Below are positions 50,001 through 62,100 of a stretch of DNA of 64,000 nt, piece by piece. The notes under the pieces were generated by a model. The model did no database searches. It saw nothing but the letters and a program-made list of their open reading frames with translations, and was not told the origin of the DNA. The position numbers and the translations under genes are program-made. Location: assembly GCF_932526225.1 (NCBI RefSeq), contig NC_064045.1, positions 10,196,022 through 10,260,021 on the forward strand, read 5' to 3'. This stretch comes from Nematostella vectensis (taxonomy: Eukaryota; Cnidaria; Anthozoa; Actiniaria; Edwardsiidae). Numbering within the stretch: the first letter of the stretch is position 1; every line of letters starts with the position of its first letter.

Positions 50001-53000
50001 GTTGTGAGTGGCTTTCTATAAAGAAGGCCAATCACACCGCCATTTTATGCTCCCGCTCAATGCAGAGGCACACAATCCATTTCCATCGGCTAATACAAGC
50101 AATTAACCATGATATCTTCAAATACTGTCAATAATATACCAGACTTCATTCGTAGTTATTTTGAAGTTTTCTTGCAAAAAACCAATGCATTTTCATTTAT
50201 AAACAATAACAAAGGAGTAGTTGATCAACATTTTTTTATGAAAGATGACTATTTGGTGCTAAAAGTGGCAAAACCAGAACCCCATGTGTATAACCCAAGC
50301 CACACTCTTAGCCCTCCCTATCCCTCCCTTCCCCTCACTCTCTTTACCTGAGAGACACTCCCTGGGGCAGTTGCTGGTCTCTCTGGCTGAGTCTGAAAAA
50401 AATACAATGCATAATTCTAAATATCAATAGCCATAAATAAACCCATTTTATGACCATTATTTTTATTATGAACTCCTATATATTTTGTTCTGTACAGAAG
50501 TCTGTTTTGTTTTGTGGAATTCTATAGTTTTTAAATATTTAAAATAAGAGTAAAGCTCAATATTAAAAAAGGGATAAACAGTGTGTTGTCTGTGTATTTG
50601 ATAACTAAAAATTATTTACAGACTGTAGACTCAGACTAGAAGCAACTTAAATATGATTCATATACACAAATAAAATTGTCAAATCAATTATGATAAAAAA
50701 TGCTACTCTGACCAGACATCTAATTTGTCTAGAAATTTCCATGAAGATGAAGATTTTCAGCAATAACGATTATGGGATTAGCCTTAGTTATTTCAATATT
50801 ACAGAATGCATATGGAAATCAAATGACAAAAGGAACAATAAATCAAATAAATATTTTAAAAGAGAAATTCCTCTTTAACAAAAATATTTTTAAAAACACA
50901 ATATAACATAACACACAAAATTGACAACTATAGACCATTTACAAATACTGTATACTGTGTAATAACACGTCAGATATTGCAGATGGAGTAATTTAAAATA
51001 AAGTATGTGATGACTCACGCAAAAACGTACCTTAGAGCTTCTCAATTCCGCGAATTAACCAGCGAAACGGGCGCGAGCGTTCTGCAAAACGGGCGCGAGC
51101 ATTCCAGGAGATAAGCGCGAGCATTCCGCGAGATAGGCACGAGCTTTCCGCGAGATAGGCGCGAGCGTTCCGCGAGACAGGCGCGAGCGTTCTGCAAGTC
51201 AGGCGAGAGCTTTTGCAAAACGGGCGCGAGCCTTTTGTTGTTGAGTCGCGAGCACATAACGTAACAATCAGCAAAAGGGCTGAATCTTTCGATTTCCAAA
51301 GTCGGTGAAACGCGATAGACATCTACTGCATTGCTGGAGCAATGTAGCGATTGCGACAATCTTTTTGTGGTATCTATTTGATACGCGATTTTTTAAGCGA
51401 AGGTAAACCGGCGTGATTTATTCGCCACCGACTTATAAACATATATCATGGTTCTTCAACAAAGACACTCGAACAACGACGCTTCTTTGGTTTGCGTTCA
51501 GCTCTATCTAATGGAGCAATGTAGCGATTGCGTCAATCTTTTTTTCAAAAGAAAGCCCACATATCGGGAATCTTTTTTCAGGGGTCTGTTTAATACGCAA
51601 GTTTTTGAGCAAACATAAACCGGCGTGATTTATTCGCCGCAGACGCGACAGGTTAATATGTTGTTGTTTTTCAACAAAGACACTCGAACAGCAACACTTC
51701 CTTGGTTTGTGTTCGGCTCTATCTAATGGAGCAATGTAGCGATTGTGTTAATCTTTATTTCAAAAGAAAGCTCACATATCGGGGAATCTTTTTTGGGGAT
51801 AATAATATATAACAAAGATCTCATTTGGAATTGAGATCTTCGTGATAGGTGAAGCTCGAAACCGATACCAGTTCCGAGACGCATTTCGCCTTTATTACCC
51901 AATACATTAAGAATTCCTACGTTACTTACACCAAATTGTTCCGCCAAATTACAACACTAGGTAATGACATATTTCCTTTCGTTTTCAGTAGTGCTAGAAC
52001 GATCAGGGATAGTTTGATATCGGGCTTCGGTAACCCTTTGTTTAAAAAAAAGCAGTCACCGAAAAGACTTATTCTTATTCCCCGAATACACTACTTATCT
52101 CTAGTAACTTAAACAAAATTGTCCTTAAATCGCCAGACTAACTATTTCGTATTTATTTCTGTGCGATTCGAGAGCGAGTACGATCTGTGAAAGTTTGTCA
52201 AGGTGCTTGGGTACTCTTCTAAAAAAGCTGTAACAACACAAATTCTAGACAAAGACTAAGGATCAATTTGCTGGTCGCTATTCCATGTCGTCTATAAGAT
52301 ACAACCCGCGAGTTGTGTTTAGCAAGTTGCGAGGCTTCCCGTTGTCAAGGCACGAGCGTTCTGCGAGATAGGCGCGATCTCTCCATTATTTAGGTACGAA
52401 CGTTCCGCGAGATGGGCGCGAGCTTCCCGTTATTAAGGCGCGAGCAGTCCGCGAGAAAAGCGCGAGCATTCTGCGAGAAGGCCACGAGCTTTCCGTGAAA
52501 CGGGCACGAGTTTGTCCAAACTTGCGGAAAACACTAAGGTACATTTTCGCGTGAGTCGTCACATATTTGTAATACTGTATGAACAATATAACATAACCAC
52601 ACATAACTGACAAATATTGTAGATTTATATAAGTACTGAATACCATGATCTTTGGTGGCTAAAATAACAAAACACTGACTGTATAGCTGAAAATAATACT
52701 TGTACAGCATTGTAACAAAAACATTTAAAAAAAGTGAAACTCTACAGAGCATGAAAAAGAACGCTCAGTTGTACTGTACTTGCATATGGAAGGTTTACAT
52801 AAGAGAAAAGGCAAGTGAAATGCAAAATGAAATGAAATGCAAAGGTGAATTATGTGCACCACGAAACACCTGTCCACGTCAGGGGGCCGGCCCATCAACA
52901 TTGAAAAAAAAAACATGAAATAAATCATTCCACATTCCACAACAAATTGACAGCCGCAAAAAAACAAAAATTCATTAGAGTGAGAAGTGACTGATGCATA

Positions 53001-55376
53001 GTACAAAATAAAATAAAAAAATTTTCTTAATGTGCATGACTGATGAATCCATGTACTTTAACCATGAATTTATTCTTATGAATAAATAAGACACCCTCCT
53101 GGGCTTCTGTTTCCCTGTGGCTCTGTTCACTTTTGAGTGGATAACTACCCCATTTGGGGTTAATATGGGGGTATAGCTTATGTAGGGTGATTATGTTAGT
53201 ATGGGTGGGGTTAACTATGGGACAGGGGGCGAACGAGGTCGGACAACTAGCCTTTTTTGAGGGGCATGGGCGAATTGGTTGATTATGTGTGAATACCTAC
53301 GCTCTGTTTGGTGAATATGGGTGAATAATTACTGTCTGTGGGGTGGGTGTTTAGGGGTGGATGTTGGGGTGAATATTGGTGGGTTTGGTGATTGGTGGGT
53401 TTGGTGATTGGTGGATCTGGTGATTGGTGCATTTGGTGATTGGTGGATTTGGTGATTGGTGAGTTTGGTGATTGTTGTAGGGTACCTACCCTATGTGGGG
53501 TGAATATAGGTGACAGGGTGTCCAAATCCTTTGGTGGAAATTCAATGCCTGGAAGAAAAAGGACAAATATCATGTCATCAAGATATCCACTGTTGCAATG
53601 AAACATTTCAAACAAACTCTTAAACAATTAGAAGACTTATTTCTAGGATTTATAAACTGTATCCTAAAACACCTTTGCTGAATACAAAGTATAGGCCCAT
53701 TAACAGATCTTTGTTTATTTTCTTTGTTTGCTATTTTTAAGCCCAGTTTTAACATATCCCATCCACAAATCAAAAGGGGTTGAGCTCCATACAGCCCCTC
53801 CCCTTATCAATGTAACACAGCAAACCTTGTGAGCGAAGGCCTTCGTAAGTCTGGAGAATAGCGCTCATGTCAGGGCTATTTCTGAAGGCATCAGCCCAGT
53901 CCTGGATAAGTGACAGAATTTTCTCTTGTACAACCTGTGGAGGATTTAGCTGTGAAGATAAGATAAAATAGTTGAGAGGACCATACATGGCATTGTATTG
54001 TCAGGGGCTGATCAAGGAATTTCAAAATTGGAGAGCTAAAGCAAGGATTTCAAGAAAGGTTGGGATTCATTGTTCTTCCATGTACTTTCTTATATTTTCC
54101 TTTATATTTTTAAAGCAAACATGCCATAGCCCGCTATTTTAAGAGAACGGGCTATGGCATGTTTGGCCCCATGGTTTTATAGATTAGGTAGAACACAGTT
54201 AATAAGCCTTCTTTTAAAAAAAATACTTTTACTCATTAATGTATGTTTGATATTAATGAGCAAAATGAGCTTTAAGAAATACAGCATTCCTTACTTTTGG
54301 ACTGAGAAGTTTTGTCATCTCATCAAGAAATTCTTTCTTTGCCACTAGAACATGGAAGCGGTGGCCACAGTTCTTGATGCATGATTCTAATACCTGTTAA
54401 AGAAAAGCCATTTGGTCTAGATTTAAAAAAAAAACATATCAGATGATACCTATATACGACATGCTTGATCTTTTATGGCTGATTTGTAAGCTTTGGTTTA
54501 CACTAACTGCTTGCAAATTCTAGCAAGCTTATGCACAATACACAAATCTTAATAATATTTGCATGAAATTTATTTTAAGCCAGGGCTCCGACTAAAATTT
54601 TGGGATTTAATTTTCTTGTGTCAAGCAGGCGTTGGAATCTGAAAATGGAATATGCCCATTTGGAAGAAATGTTACACGTCGAAAGAAGTTAAATAAACTA
54701 ATAATAAATAAATAAAATACCTACAACGAAAATACTAAAATATCCCCCATCAAGCCGTCTTTAACTAATTCAACCTCCAAGCATAACAATTAAATGATTG
54801 TATTTGAGCTTACAGTAAGTGTCAAAAGTACACTCTTAAAATTCTTGTTGTTCGTCAGGCGTTTGCGTATCGCTTTTGCTGCATCCTTGGGGCTGTAAAA
54901 CGAAAAGCAAGATCGGCAGAATTAATAATGCATGTCTTGACTAAAAGATGATATTTATTAGATTAGCGAGGAAAACAATTTAGTTTTCGTATTGAGGCTT
55001 TCAAATGGGAGGAGGAAAAAAGGTGGGGTGTTGGTAGGAGAGGAGATCACGAACGACTTACCCTTCATCGGTCTCGTTTATAATATCACAGATCTCAAGG
55101 TTTAAGGACCAGTCTTCGGAAGCCAAACCACCATCGGTAGCCCTCTCTGAATGAGAAAAAAAGATTCACGTTCCGTCCTCCATCGTGACTATAAAACACA
55201 CACCGAGTGGGAATTCACGAAAACAATACCACTCTTAAAATGAATTTGACTTCTAGCGCTCATAATATACGCTCAGATACAATGTCAAGCTAAAATCCAA
55301 ACGCTATGATGGGGGAAATACCTATTCTCTGTCCAACTGGGGTGGAAAACGGATTTACCCCAAATAGGGAGGCCAT
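44085..55376 (-). CDS. TOM1: TOM1 / TOM1-like endosomal ubiquitin adaptor
   Basis: TOM1 proteins bind ubiquitinated cargo, Tollip and clathrin on endosomes (family knowledge). Sixteen exons join in frame: 55376-55322, 55146-55062, 54892-54814, 54393-54295, 53949-53826, 53548-53490, 50392-50348, 49693-49475, 48961-48704, 48495-48470, 48288-48197, 47508-47382, 47238-47142, 46621-46608, 44933-44845 and 44221-44085, giving 534 residues. The VHS domain covers about residues 1-150 ([66 protein letters not shown]). The GAT domain lies in exons 8-9 ([35 protein letters not shown]). LINFE at 355-359 fits the clathrin-box pattern. The C-terminal part keeps [16 protein letters not shown] and a final DEFFGL. 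One coding exon is only 14 nt. A small exon between 53490 and 50392 could have been missed. TOM1 and TOM1L1/2 cannot be told apart here. Confidence 0.95.
44593..44791. mobile_element. TTAA-flanked MITE, copy C (TOM1 intron 15)
   Basis: The ends GCTGCACTGTC and AAACTGGTGAAAATGCCAG are degenerate versions of the A/B family. TTAA is at 44589-44592 and 44792-44795. The inner GGAGATTGTTACGTAATCGCC block is shared with copy B. This is the most diverged copy. Confidence 0.65.
45482..45852. mobile_element. Mutator-type MITE, copy 2 (TOM1 intron 14)
   Basis: 371 bp, the same length as copy 1 at 32718-33088 and alignable throughout, for example AAGCCCATTTCACATC, ATCAAGTGCGACTTTTT and TTCCAGGTTTTTCC. 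It is flanked by a perfect 9-bp direct repeat, CATATTGAC (45473-45481 and 45853-45861). No ORF. Confidence 0.88.
46075..46270 (+). repeat. Degenerate 60-bp-class tandem repeat
   Basis: Four loose copies centred on TGATGGGATTCCTGTGG (with G/A variants) are spaced about 55-65 bp apart in TOM1 intron 14. Diverged and non-coding. Confidence 0.5.
46608..46621 (-). other. 14-nt micro-exon of TOM1 (exon 14)
   Basis: ACATCACAACCAAG is bounded by an ACTGTACAG acceptor and a GTACAGTATG donor. It is needed to connect exon 13, which ends in phase 0, to exon 15, which must be read from its second base to give AMESVEAWL. The junction reads TSQPSAMES. Without it the reading frame fails. Confidence 0.75.
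49166..49458. mobile_element. MITE with CAGGCCCATACCCAGG ends
   Basis: Left CAGGCCCATACCCAGGG and right CCTGGGTACGGGCCTG are inverse copies, with ATACA on both sides (49161-49165 and 49459-49463) as the target duplication. The interior is G/C-run-rich. It sits in TOM1 intron 8, only 15 bp from the exon 8 donor. Confidence 0.75.
49830..50215. mobile_element. Nested inverted-repeat element in TOM1 intron 7
   Basis: Outer arms GTTATTGTTTACAATTGAAAAT...TTTGCAAGAAAACTTCAAAAT (left) recur in inverse on the right (about 50150-50213). A second palindrome nests inside (49984-50062: GGGAGCATAAAATGGTG against its inverse). Probably a MITE, with no target duplication defined. Confidence 0.6.
51065..51245 (+). 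repeat. 22-bp minisatellite GCGCGAGCGTTCCGCGAGAYAG, first array
   Basis: About eight imperfect units based on GCGCGAGCRTTCCGCGAGA. The same unit forms a second array at 52345-52515. It is very CpG-rich for its AT-rich surroundings. It lies in TOM1 intron 6. Confidence 0.85.
51330..51800 (+). repeat. Tandem repeat of about 0.2 kb (2.5 copies)
   Basis: GGAGCAATGTAGCGATTG recurs near 51338, 51512 and 51729. Each is followed by a TCAATCTTTTT-type tract, AAACCGGCGTGATTTATTCG and CAACAAAGACACTCGAACA. The block lies between the two CpG-rich minisatellites, so the 51.0-52.5 kb interval may be one composite element. Confidence 0.8.
52325..52520 (+). repeat. 22-bp CpG-rich minisatellite, second array
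   Basis: Eight or so degenerate units (GCGCGAGCATTCTGCGAGA and variants) have the same orientation as the first array 1.1 kb away. Confidence 0.8.
53370..53478 (+). repeat. 16-bp minisatellite next to TOM1 exon 6
   Basis: Six units of GTGGGTTTGGTGATTG with single changes. The array starts about 12 bp inside intron 6 from the exon 6 donor (53489). The read-through ORF gives a Ser-Pro-Asn-His repeat, not a real protein. Confidence 0.9.
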
Positions 55377-55483
55377 CTTGGATCTGCACTTCGCAGTGAC
55401 GTCATGGGCTAAATATAGATTCGTGCAAGTCTCTCACGGCAGCCTCGCTTGGGTACTCGCCCCAAGCTCTTTTGGGTGACAAG
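55377..55483. promoter_or_regulatory. Bidirectional TOM1-TMEM11 promoter with a perfect CRE
   Basis: Only 107 bp separate the divergent TOM1 and TMEM11 start codons. A perfect palindromic TGACGTCA lies at 55397-55404. Both start codons sit in an AAGATGGC context (55372-55379 in inverse, 55481-55488), which is the core of a YY1-type downstream element. No TATA box is obvious. Shared control of both genes is inferred. Confidence 0.75.
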
Positions 55484-57240
55484 ATGGCTACCGCAGAAGA
55501 AAGGTCAGTTGAAAGGTTGTTGTAGTAAGAATAGACGATTTCTTTATTGAATAACGCTGGGTTCACATCCTAAATTAACCCAAAATTGCACCGTTGTTTA
55601 AATGAGTGCAGAAACTCCAAAGTTTCGCTTTTCCGTCATTGCGTTAGTTGAAAACGCCTTGGATTTCAGCCGACATGTCACTGATATTTCAATCGCGTCC
55701 AAAATTTAAATGATTTCTTTTCAATATCCTACCCACAGCAGTGTTTATAATATAACGAAAGGCTTATTAGGTGAATTTCCCAGAGCTCGAAGAGATTTGT
55801 ATATGCGATTTAAGTCACAGTGCTAAAGTAACGGATTTGTTTTTTTTTTATGGTTTATATAACCTGTCTTTCAGTACTCGCCTCGGCATATGATCGTTGT
55901 ATGCTACATATGTGTCACTTATAACTGAATGGTATTTCTTCCATTTTTTATCGGTTTTCATATCTAACGATCGATAACACTGTTCACTTTAGACATAACC
56001 AATTCCTTACTTAAGAAATGGCTTGGTGAATAGACCTCCAAGAAAAATAAAATAACAACATATTCATTTTTATTTTTAAGTTAAATGTTTGGTATTGTGT
56101 TGTTGTATTAAAACAAACTCACCCTTTTCAGTTATTTTATATGCCACCTAAAGTTAAATCATTACTCAGATTTTTAGCCTTTATTATATACTGTAAGCGG
56201 AGGAAAATGAAGCAAATTCATTATTTAGTCTTTATTGCATATGTGGCATATGTTGGCTTTTTGTAGAGCCAGTATAGGGCTTCTCTGAACTTATTTATAA
56301 AACTTTACTCCCAAAAAAATCTCCTGTATTTTGAACTTCAGTGGTTGGCATCTCTGTTCTCATACTATCTCAACATCTCTCATTCACTTTGATCAAGCTA
56401 AATACCGACATAACAGCTAAGAGCAGTTTCCGGTAATACCAGTAAGAGATGATGAGAGTACAGTAATTTTTTTATCAGGCAGCATTTAACATGTGTATTC
56501 CGAAATAGGTGATTAATTTTGTAGTGTAGTCTAAAATTATTTCTGATTAAACTTTTATCAACCCTCAAGGACAATTTGATCCCATCCATGTGTAGCATTG
56601 TGTGATTGAGTTGTAATAAAGACAATTTGATCCCATCCATGTGTAGCATTGTGTGATTGAGTTGTAATGGTGTATTTAATATTCCATGATGCAAATTGAT
56701 TCATAGCGGTTTTCTTGCAGTTCCCCAAGTGAGGAGGAACTTGCCAGGAGCTGTGTCACCATTCAAGAGATTTACGACTCAGAAGATGCACAAGAAGAGT
56801 TTGAAGTCAAGCTTGAGAATGCCCTGGAATCTGGTATTACAACGATTATTATTGAGCCCACAAAACTAGGGGAGGAGACAGCCCGGTGGATCCAAGTTGG
56901 CAATTGTCTGCACAAAACATCTGTTTTGACTGGTATTGGTGCACTACTAAGCCCTGTGGTCATGCCCGGATCGTATAAAACTCCATCAAGTCTGGCATTT
57001 GGAGGAGTTAGTGTTTTCTGTGCATTAATGTACGGGGTTTCCTGGCAGTTTGATCCTTGCTGTAAATACCAGATTGAATATGACACTAAGAAACTTGCCC
57101 GCTTACCTGTAGGGACAACAACATCACCAATAGTACTTATTAGAACTGATGACAAGTATAGAAAAATACTCCACAATGTGATAGCTTCCTCATCCGCTGC
57201 CTTCTGTGCCTGGAAAATTTACGACTGGTACTTTAAGTGA
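55484..57240 (+). CDS. TMEM11: TMEM11, mitochondrial membrane protein
   Basis: Two exons, 55484-55503 and 56721-57240, join by an AG/T serine codon and give 179 residues (human 192). TMEM11 (PMI in fly) is a mitochondrial membrane protein that shapes cristae and organelle form (family knowledge). Conserved blocks: EIYDSEDAQEEFE, IIIEPTKLGEETARWIQVGN, CLHKTSVLTGIGAL, the invariant GVSWQFDPCCKYQIEYD, and LVRKD-like VLIRTDDKYRKILHN. Two hydrophobic segments flank PGSYKTPSSLAF (about residues 92-130). Exon 1 encodes only MATAEE plus two bases. The start is supported by its position in the bidirectional promoter and by the AAGATGGC context. Confidence 0.95.
56571..56668 (+). repeat. 55-bp tandem duplication in the TMEM11 intron
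   Basis: ACAATTTGATCCCATCCATG...GAGTTGTAAT occurs twice in direct order with no differences noticed, about 55 bp before the exon 2 polypyrimidine tract. Confidence 0.85.
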
Positions 57241-59114
57241 CCGGTAATGGTGTGAATAAGTAGTGTGAAAAAAAAATAATGGCAATAAGCAAACTAAAGG
57301 AAGTGTTGGGAAGGGGCCCGAATGCCCTATACTGGAACATTTATGTGTGTGCTGTAAATTACATTGTTGCTTTTAATGATTTATGATTTTGATAAAATAC
57401 GAAAAAGGTGAAAGTACAGGTGTTTTGTTCAATGTCAGCTAATTATCTGGCAGTATTTTAAACTACACCTAATCATAAGTGCCAAGCTAAACATACCTTA
57501 TAAGGGCTTTATCACCACCCCTCCCCTCTTGAACCAAAATGTTCATATCAATCAATCTTGTTTTGAAAACTTTTGTTTTTCTAGCATGCTTGGTCATTTC
57601 CTTATAAGAACATTACATACCATATTTGGAAGCTTTAGGGAGTGTTCATTAAATACACCGAGGGGGGGAGGGAAGATATTGAGGGGGGCTCCGAAAATAA
57701 TTTTTAACCACCAAAACTGTAAAAAAAAGTACTCTAAGGGAAAAAGAAAGAAAATTTTGGGGTTCTAATAGGGGGGGGGGGGGGGCACCAAAAAAAAATA
57801 TTCACAATGAAAAGGGGGCTCTGAAATTTCCCTTAACGGCCTAGAGCTGTGTATGTCAAGAATTTCCACATACACTTGCAGGAATTTGTGTTTACTAATG
57901 CTGCATGTACACCAAAACCATGTTTAGTTAAACAAGGTTTTTCTTTGCCTGATAACTTTCCAAGTTTCTCATTGTGTTGAATTCTTACTAGCTAAATGAT
58001 CACTTATTAACGTGTACAGCACAGTCTATTCAGTTTTGTTCTTGGTTTTGTCCACTCCTGGGAGATTGAGATTTAAATCAGTTTAATTATACCACCTTTA
58101 AAAAGGTTTTAGCGCTGGTGGAAAATGAGCCCTTCTCTATAACACCCACAAGAGTAAAATTGATTTTTGCTTTGTATAAATCTTAAAGTGCACTTATCCC
58201 AGGAGGCACTTGGATAATAATTGGGGTTAAATTCTTTTTTGGTGGGAGGGTTAATAGAAAACTTTGTATTTTTGGGGGGTAGTTTAAAATGTAATTCTTC
58301 ATAAGCAAAAAAAAACATAATTTAATGTAATGCAGACAGGAGGGTTTATTAGAGAATCAAATCTGTTGTTGTGGAAACCAAAATTATAGTCTCATTTCCG
58401 GATATGTTTTCTTAAAAGAAATGGCATTTCAAAGCAGTTCAAGCAAAAAGTTTTGCCATATCTGCATTTCCAGGCCAATAGCCAGAATTTTGAATTTTTA
58501 GTTGGGTGGGGTGAGGGATATTTCGTCATTGCAAATTTCCTTTATTTGAGCAAATCTTTAAGTCAAGTCAGGTGCTTTCTTCCCCCTATACCTCCCCTCC
58601 CCCCCTCCTTGGCTGCATATTATTGAGGTTCCATTGATTTCTTGTGGTTATCAGTCCAGTTATGAGGCATGGTAAAATATTTATTTTCAATAATAAATAA
58701 TGAATAAATATTGAATAAAAAGATATAATTATGCTATAATTATACATAAGAAATCTCACTCATTAATTTGCATATTGGCAAACGGTCAATGACATTTTTT
58801 TCACATTCTATCGAACTACTTAGTCCCTTTATCTTCTTAAATTATAAGTATCCTATAACCTATGACGGATAAAAAACTCAATGTTTCATGTATATATTGG
58901 TATTTAGATGTATGGCAGCCAAAAACACAAACTAACCTCTCACTATATTTCTTAGACAAAGGTGCCCCCTTTCTAAAAGGTACTACCTGCCCCCTTTCAA
59001 GAAACCCTGGATCCCCCTCTTCCAACTTTACCCCCCAACCTGACACACCCATTCCTATTCCTAGAACAATAAATACTATATATTTTTATTTATAATTTAA
59101 GATTTCTTTAATAA
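57241..59114. other. Convergent intergenic region between TMEM11 and the FAM234-like gene
   Basis: It holds both 3' ends. G-run/A-rich low-complexity patches occur at 57660-57830, and further ones at 58210-58290 and 58560-58610. No additional gene is supported. Exact polyadenylation sites could not be placed. Confidence 0.5.
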
Positions 59115-62100
59115 TCACTTGATTCCCCACTTTGATAATGGCGACTCAAATATCTGACTCCTCCTATTCTTGCTCTCCCTTGTGACTTCATCACCTTTTG
59201 CGCCAAACTTAACCTTTCCCTCCCACCTCTTAATTGCCATGGCAACATCAATCTTCTTAACTGTCATGATGTGCTGTGGCTTCATTATCACACCACTACT
59301 ATCTGTACATGCCTGTGTTTTATAGTCTATAATGTATACGATCTGGAGCTTGCTGGTTGCCTTGTTTTGCAGTGCGATGACAGGCTTCAGGGTGATGTTT
59401 GGTATAAGTTTGGCGCATCCAGAGAAATCCAAATCCCCACCAAACTGCTGTGTGTACTCTGAAGGTCCTAGGATTGAATACACATAAGAATTCCGTAACT
59501 AACGATTTTTGCTTCAGCAGCTGGGAAAAAATATTTTTGTTGAACAAATCCTTTTGTCGCAACCATTAAACAGCCTATCTCAAACTATCATTAACGCAAC
59601 GCCATTTAGCACCAGCTTTGCCATCAACATCATGTCAATTAGCATACACACAACTATCATCAGAATCATTATCATAGTCAACAACATCACCCCATTATCA
59701 ATACCACCATTTTCGTCACCACCATCATACGCAACACCATTATCAACATCACCCTCATAGTAAACACAACAAGACCCCATTATCATCACTGCCATCATAG
59801 TCAACACTGTTATCAACATTATCACCATCATCCTCAATTTCATTAGGTGTATATCCCTCACCTAAATATAATGGTTTCTCCTCTGCCACAACTTTTAGCC
59901 TAAGAACACCATCCTCTTTGTACAACAAGATGCCAATCAAAGCTGATGACTGGTCATGGCCACCCCTTGCACTGCACACCTCACATTGTAACATCTTGAT
60001 TTCATCCTGAACAGGACCCTTCTTGGGTGGTGGTTTATCTGTTATGACAGTTGTATCAGGAAATTCCGTGGGTGTAGCATCTGATGGAAGTTCAGTAATT
60101 TCACCTTGATTTGCAGTTGATGTAGAGTCTCTTACTGGGGTCATTGGGTTGTCACTCCCAAAGACAGGTGTCACGGCAGTATTGTTGGGAATAGGTGCCG
60201 CATCCCTTTCTAGTCTCACTCTCCAAGCATCAAGGAACCTTTTAAGTGGGCTTGGAGCTGATCTTTTAGCCATGTCACCACTGAAGTCTGTGGTACTTGT
60301 ATCATTCCCACTATTGGTGGTCGGCCCCTGAGTTATCACCTCCTGCAGCAAAATCCCTTTCAGTCTTTCAACAACAGCTATCTTTTCATCCAAGCTCAGC
60401 TCCTGATCCGCCATGTCATCATTATCATCATCATCATTAACAACATCATCCGCTTTATCAGTTTGTTTTTTGGTGAAAGCATTCAGAAGCCTTGAAAGTT
60501 CACCATATCTCTGAATATCAGTTTCCTTAAAGTTCTCATGCTGCCTAATAATCAACAGTTTCTTGATAAGCTCCTCTAACTTAGCTTTCCTTGTTTCCTT
60601 ATCGACATCTCTCCGGACCCTTCCAAGTCCCTCTCCAAAGTCCCATCTTCCTGAATGCTTTCCACCAATGCTTGACCTTGTTGCACGGTCACTACTATCA
60701 TCTAATGACTTTATGACACTTGTATTCAAGTACTGTAAAACCTGTGATTTAGGTAACCATAGCATCAAGCCCCCAGGGATGCCATCCATTTTGGGTATTC
60801 CAACAGGGGGTACAAGGAGGGGGTGGTCCATGTGGAACGTCCACATGATTTCTCCAGTCTGACCATTCAGTACAAGTACTGCGGCTGTTTTGTTTGCAAA
60901 CTGTAGTGTGACTCCAAGATGGGAAAGCTTCTTGTCAAGTGTAATACTCTCAGAAATGGCCCTGCAGGGACAGAATCATTACACATTAAAACATCTGAAT
61001 CTGCTTAATTGACTTTCCTCCCCCCCCCCCCCCTTAAAATCTTTTCCTTATTTTGAAAGTGGTGAGGTTATGATTGCCTTAGAGATTTTGCTTTAAACAT
61101 GTCAAAGAAATATTTACAAAAACCTTTTATCTGCCTATGAATTAAATCATTCTTGTGACAAATTGTTATTTCCTTTGTTCTTGCCCTTTTTATTGTCTCT
61201 GCTTTCTTCCCTTCTCTAAACCTGTTTTGATTCCGATTTCCTCCTCTTTTCAGAGACATCCTTTGAGCTTAAAAAAATAAAGGCATTGGCAAAAAAAAAA
61301 AAAAAAACAGCTCAATGCTTTTCCTTTTGGTTCCAGGAGAAACCTCCTGATCCTAGCCTACATCACAGCAGAACATTAGATAATGATTTCATTAATAAAG
61401 ATAATTTCCAGCTGTGATACATGCTACTGTGATTCCCTTTTCATGCAAAAACTAAATTATGCATATTTTAAAAAGATCACTACCTATAATGCAAATTGAA
61501 AACAGTGTTTTCCTTATGTATTTGCAGTTTGAAAGAAAACATGAACTTTATTTACCCATGTATAAGTTTCTATAGTGTAAAAACCATGAGTACATTTTCA
61601 AAGGATTATTAAAAAATAATATAATAGTAATATTTTTTTCTTATTACAATTTACTCCATTTTCTTTTTTTTCATGAAATGACAATTTTTTCCAGATATGG
61701 TATATCATGTGTTAAAGTGATAGGATGTAAAATAAAATGCAAAACATTGCATTTTAGTGATACACCATGATTTTTAAGGTCATTTTGGAATTATAAATAA
61801 AGTCCTTTTTTATACATGGATAAATATATTAGCTTTTTATCCTGCCTTTTTTCATGTTCTATGTGCATGGCGACCAACCTGTCTATCGTTTTAGATGGTA
61901 GCTTCCTCTGCCAAAGCTGTTTTGCATTTTTCCCATTCAGTGCCCTCACTGTGAAATCCCCACTTGTTTCGTCCGTTGTCAGCAGGAACACATCATAGAC
62001 ACCATCGTGGTTGAGGTCAGAAAACTTAGGCTCTGTCATAACAAGGTTATCAAGGATGCGAATGAATCCAGTTTTGGGGTCGGGATGGAATGAACCCCAT

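Noticed and set aside
53283..53627. Ser-Pro-Asn-His repeat ORF as a TOM1 extension
   Set aside because: The exon ends at the GTAGGT donor at 53489. The rest is read-through of the 16-bp minisatellite.
59580..59861. 93-codon Met/Ile/Val-rich ORF
   Set aside because: It is a frame of the ATC/ACC-type low-complexity intron between FAM234-like exons 2 and 3.
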